Of a stretch of DNA of 19,945 nucleotides, positions 17,619-19,945 are shown in pieces (the stretch's first letter is position 1; each line of letters opens with the position of its first letter). The translations under genes and the position numbers were made by a program. A model generated the notes under the pieces. That model was not told where the DNA came from and made no database searches. It worked only from the letters and a program-made list of their open reading frames with translations. This DNA is from Hyphomicrobiales bacterium (GTDB taxonomy: Bacteria > Pseudomonadota > Alphaproteobacteria > Rhizobiales > Devosiaceae): the NCBI GenBank assembly GCA_026989045.1, contig JALSJY010000094.1, positions 1 through 19,945 of the forward strand. Reading direction: 5' to 3'.

Positions 17619-17767
17619 TCAAGCTAAACCTTCTACTATCTCGCCTAACTCTAGAGCCTGATTATTATTCTGCTCAATAGCGATGTTAATTTCCTCAACC
17701 AAGGCATCATTACAATAGGTCATTGCAGTAAGTATAATTACTAATTCATTTCATCAACAGCAATCAT
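17619..17767 (-). pseudogene. Short frame-broken cistron behind the DUF934 gene
   Basis: Sixteen bases beyond the DUF934 stop, a good ribosome binding site (AAGGTGAG, minus strand, 17774-17781) precedes ATG at 17765-17767. That frame stops after eight codons (MIAVDEMN, TAG at 17741-17743). A different frame is then open for about 43 codons and ends with TGA at 17619-17621, including a possible 34-codon gene starting MTYCNDALVEE at 17723. A single small indel near 17745 would join them into one acidic protein of about 50 residues. This could be a decayed gene, two tiny genes, or chance. I do not recognise the protein. The rest of 17595-17783 shows nothing else. Confidence 0.35.
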
Positions 17768-17783
17768 AATTTACTCACCTTAG

Positions 17784-18194
17784 TTATGGCATAAGCTTAT
17801 CGAGATAATTATTATTTACTCTAGCTAAAACCTCAAACCATTGTTGCTCTGGTTGGCGGGCTGCTTGATTTTGAGAAATTTCTATCTCGTCAAATCCACA
17901 GCGCAATGCAAGCGGATATTGATCTACCAGCAAATGCCCTTTGGCTCTTAGTGTCTTATCATATCCCAATTCACGCAACTGTTTGGCAAGAGAAAAGCCC
18001 CTCCCATCGGTGAAGGCAGGAAAAGTAATTATGATTAAGTTGATTTCTGATGTTCTTGAAATAACTTCTTGGGCATTCGAGCTACCTTCAATTTCTAGTC
18101 GATTTCCTGATTGCGCAGCACTTTCACTTTCAAACCTCCCGCCCCTAACAATGATATTTTGTGCTTCTTCTTCTTCTTCTAAACTATGCAACAT
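17784..18194 (-). CDS. DUF934 family protein of the sulfite reductase cluster
   Basis: DUF934 proteins are small and found almost only beside assimilatory sulfite reductase genes in proteobacteria; a role in sulfite reduction is inferred from this link and the biochemistry is not settled. The defining stretch FPAFTDGRGFSLAKQLRELG is at 58-77, followed by GHLLVDQYPLALRCGFDEIE at 86-105 with Cys99. I choose the ATG at 18192-18194 (136 residues) over the earlier ATG at 18224, because AAGGAG lies seven bases before it and this start overlaps cysI by only 11 bases instead of 41. The overlap implies translational coupling to cysI. A run of five GAA codons near the start gives a poly-Glu stretch at 6-10. 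It has no clear terminator behind it. Confidence 0.87.
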   Translation of the reverse strand: MLHSLEEEEEAQNIIVRGGRFESESAAQSGNRLEIEGSSNAQEVISRTSEINLIIITFPAFTDGRGFSLAKQLRELGYDKTLRAKGHLLVDQYPLALRCGFDEIEISQNQAARQPEQQWFEVLARVNNNYLDKLMP

Positions 18195-19854
18195 TTTGCT
18201 CTCCTTGTTTGGGGTAGAGCGCATCTACAAACAGCTTATCGCCCAAGCGCTGATAGACTTGCAAAAATGTCTCATCACTATTATTGCGGATTTTTAGATA
18301 GGCATCTATCAGACGTTCAACTGCAGGCAGTATCTCTTGCTTTGAAAAGCCTGGCCCTGCCACTTTTCCAATGTTCATTGATAAGCTTGCATCCCCACCA
18401 AGCGTTATTTGATAATTTTCAATGCCGTTTTTTTCTAGTCCTAAAATTCCAATATGAGCCACATGATGATGCCCACAAGCATTGATACAACCTGATATTT
18501 TTATCTGTAAATTACCAATTTCATTTTCTTGTTTTAGCTCATTAAAACGCGTAGATATTTCTTTGGCGACAGGAATTGAGCGAGCCGTAGCTAAAGAGCA
18601 ATAATCCATTCCCGGACAAGCGGTAATATCTGAAATTAGTCCAATATTTGGAGTTGCCAGGTCGGCTTTTTGCAAAATATTATAAACCTTAAGCAAATCT
18701 GCCTTTTGAACATGTGGCAAGATGATATTCTGCTCATGGCTAACACGCAATTCATCATGCCCATATTTTTGCGCAATATCTGCTAGAGCACGCATTTGAT
18801 CTGAGGTTGCATCACCCGGTGTCTGCCCGATATTTTTTAGTGAAACCGACAATATCGTATAAAGCGGGTTTTTATGCTGGTGGGTGTTGTGCTTAACAAA
18901 AGCGCTAAATTGCGGATTTGCCTTTATTTCTTTTTCATAATTATCGTTTGAACTAGCAACAAAATTTGGGATCTTGAAACGATTTTCTATTTCAGCAATC
19001 AACTCGTCTGAAGGGCGCTTGAAAAACTGTTTTTGCTTTTCAAAACTCTCTTCAATCTGTCTGCTTAATTCTTTCATGCCAGTTTCATGTAGCAAGATTT
19101 TAATGCGTGCTTTATATTTATTATCTCTGCGTCCGTATAGGTTATAGACCTGCAAAATCGCCTCAATATAAGGCAATAAATCAGCCTTTGGTAAAAATTT
19201 ACGAACAGTTTGCCCAACAAATGGTGAGCGCCCTAACCCGCCACCAATCATCACCTCATAACCCATTTCATCCTTTTCGTTACGCACTAAAAGCAAACCA
19301 ATATCGTGCGATTTAATCACTGCCCTATCATTAGCCGAGCCAGTTATGGCTATCTTGAATTTTCGTGGCAGGAACTGAAATTCTGGGTGATCTGTTGACC
19401 ATTGGCGTAATAATTCTGCACTTGGGCGTGGGTCTTGAACTTCTTCAATACAAGCGCCAGCAAAATGATCTGAGGTAATATTTCTTACGCAATTTCCTGA
19501 GCTTTGAATGGCGTGCATGTTAACATCACTAAGTGCCTCAAGAATATCAGGTGCATCTTTTAATTTTGGCCAGTTAAATTGAATATTTTGACGAGTAGTA
19601 AAATGTCCATATCCCTTATCCCACTTATCAGCGATAAAGGCTAATTGGCGCATTTGAGCTGAATTTAGCGTGCCATAAGGAATATTTACCCGTAACATAT
19701 AGGCGTGTAATTGCAAATAAAGCCCATTCATTAAGCGCAATGGTCTAAATTCACCCTCATTAAGCGAGCCATCAAGCCTTCTTGCCACTTGATTGCGGAA
19801 TTGGCGAAGCCTTTGTTTAACAAAATCTTTGTCGAATTGATTATAAGTATACAA
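18184..19854 (-). CDS. cysI: Assimilatory sulfite (nitrite/sulfite) reductase, siroheme hemoprotein
   Basis: The enzyme reduces sulfite to sulfide by six electrons with a siroheme coupled to a 4Fe-4S cluster in the cytoplasm. The 556-residue product shows the duplicated fold: ferredoxin-like half near 40-110 and again near 325-395, with the siroheme regions TTRQNIQF (86-93) and GNCVRNITSDH (120-130). The cluster ligands are Cys413 and Cys419 (ACPGMDYC) and Cys456 and Cys460 (GCINACGHHH), the full C-x5-C and C-x3-C pattern. The start is TTG at 19852-19854, with AAGGG about nine bases upstream, touching the stop of the preceding gene. Electron donor is unknown: no flavoprotein gene is visible. 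A nitrite-reducing role is possible by homology but the DUF934/DUF2849 partners favour sulfite. Confidence 0.93.
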   Translation of the reverse strand: MYTYNQFDKDFVKQRLRQFRNQVARRLDGSLNEGEFRPLRLMNGLYLQLHAYMLRVNIPYGTLNSAQMRQLAFIADKWDKGYGHFTTRQNIQFNWPKLKDAPDILEALSDVNMHAIQSSGNCVRNITSDHFAGACIEEVQDPRPSAELLRQWSTDHPEFQFLPRKFKIAITGSANDRAVIKSHDIGLLLVRNEKDEMGYEVMIGGGLGRSPFVGQTVRKFLPKADLLPYIEAILQVYNLYGRRDNKYKARIKILLHETGMKELSRQIEESFEKQKQFFKRPSDELIAEIENRFKIPNFVASSNDNYEKEIKANPQFSAFVKHNTHQHKNPLYTILSVSLKNIGQTPGDATSDQMRALADIAQKYGHDELRVSHEQNIILPHVQKADLLKVYNILQKADLATPNIGLISDITACPGMDYCSLATARSIPVAKEISTRFNELKQENEIGNLQIKISGCINACGHHHVAHIGILGLEKNGIENYQITLGGDASLSMNIGKVAGPGFSKQEILPAVERLIDAYLKIRNNSDETFLQVYQRLGDKLFVDALYPKQGEQNVA

Positions 19855-19865
19855 TTATCTAGCCC

Positions 19866-19945
19866 TTAGTTAGATGTTGCCTGTTTGCCGTGAAAATAAT
19901 TTGATGGTCCTTTAGAGCGGAAAATCTCGCGAAAATGTAATGGGA
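19866..19945 (-). CDS. DUF2849 family protein, C-terminal end only
   Basis: One minus-strand frame is open from the window edge to a TAA at 19866-19868, giving 25 codons: PLHFREIFRSKGPSNYFHGK, then QATSN. The pattern of a basic stretch followed by GPS and GKQA resembles, from memory, the end of DUF2849 proteins that precede cysI in alphaproteobacteria. The stop is 11 bases before the cysI start, and the AAGGG used by cysI overlaps this stop, so coupling is likely. Only the tail is present. Another frame open over the same bases (ending TAG at 19861-19863) cannot be excluded. Confidence 0.55.
   Translation of the reverse strand, partial: PLHFREIFRSKGPSNYFHGKQATSN

Noticed and set aside
17619..17723. 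Similarity of the 34-codon frame to the N terminus of MgtE-type magnesium transporters
   Set aside because: Only a loose helical pattern matches; too short to support an assignment.
18195..18224. Longer DUF934 start at 18224
   Set aside because: It would overlap cysI by 41 bases and lacks a ribosome binding site, while the ATG at 18194 has AAGGAG at proper spacing.

Overview
The window is a translation and transcription housekeeping region of an AT-rich alphaproteobacterium. The class assignment rests on the gene order tRNA-Trp, secE, nusG, rplK, rplA, rplJ, rplL, rpoB, rpoC, rpsL, rpsG, fusA, all on the minus strand. It is supported by RpoB and RpoC that read throughout like alphaproteobacterial proteins, by the DUF2849-cysI-DUF934 sulfite reductase cluster, and by secreted YbjN-type and TAXI-type proteins. 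I cannot fix the order: parts of RpoB look like Hyphomicrobiales, while S7 and S12 look more like other alphaproteobacterial lines.

Layout from left to right: the N-terminal half of fusA (cut by the window edge), rpsG and rpsL form an operon read to the left from a near-canonical promoter at about 2136-2164, with a roughly 250-base leader. Next come two tandem plus-strand genes for small secreted YbjN-family paralogues (2394-3404), closed by a long hairpin shared with the convergent rpoC end. Then rpoC, rpoB, rplL and rplJ lie on the minus strand. A 377-base structured interval separates rplJ from rplA-rplK. nusG, secE and a CCA-encoding tRNA-Trp follow.

Right of the tRNA is about 430 bases of AT-rich non-coding DNA, then a plus-strand TAXI-family periplasmic binding protein with its own strong terminator. 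After that comes a minus-strand sulfur assimilation cluster: the last 25 codons of a DUF2849 gene, a TTG-started cysI, and a DUF934 gene that overlaps the cysI stop. A ribosome binding site just after DUF934 leads into a short, frame-broken cistron.

How it works together: the minus-strand block makes the ribosome stalk (L11, L1, L10, L7/L12), the RNA polymerase core and the NusG and SecE factors. The spaces between these cistrons are rich in inverted repeats in the places where autogenous L10 control and rplL-rpoB attenuation act in other bacteria. Most of the window is ordinary. The points most worth a second look are the native Arg88 in S12, the structured leaders, the paired repeat before secE, the YbjN pair, the TAXI gene without a permease, and the broken cistron behind DUF934. 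I see no CRISPR array, insertion sequence, prophage or defence system.
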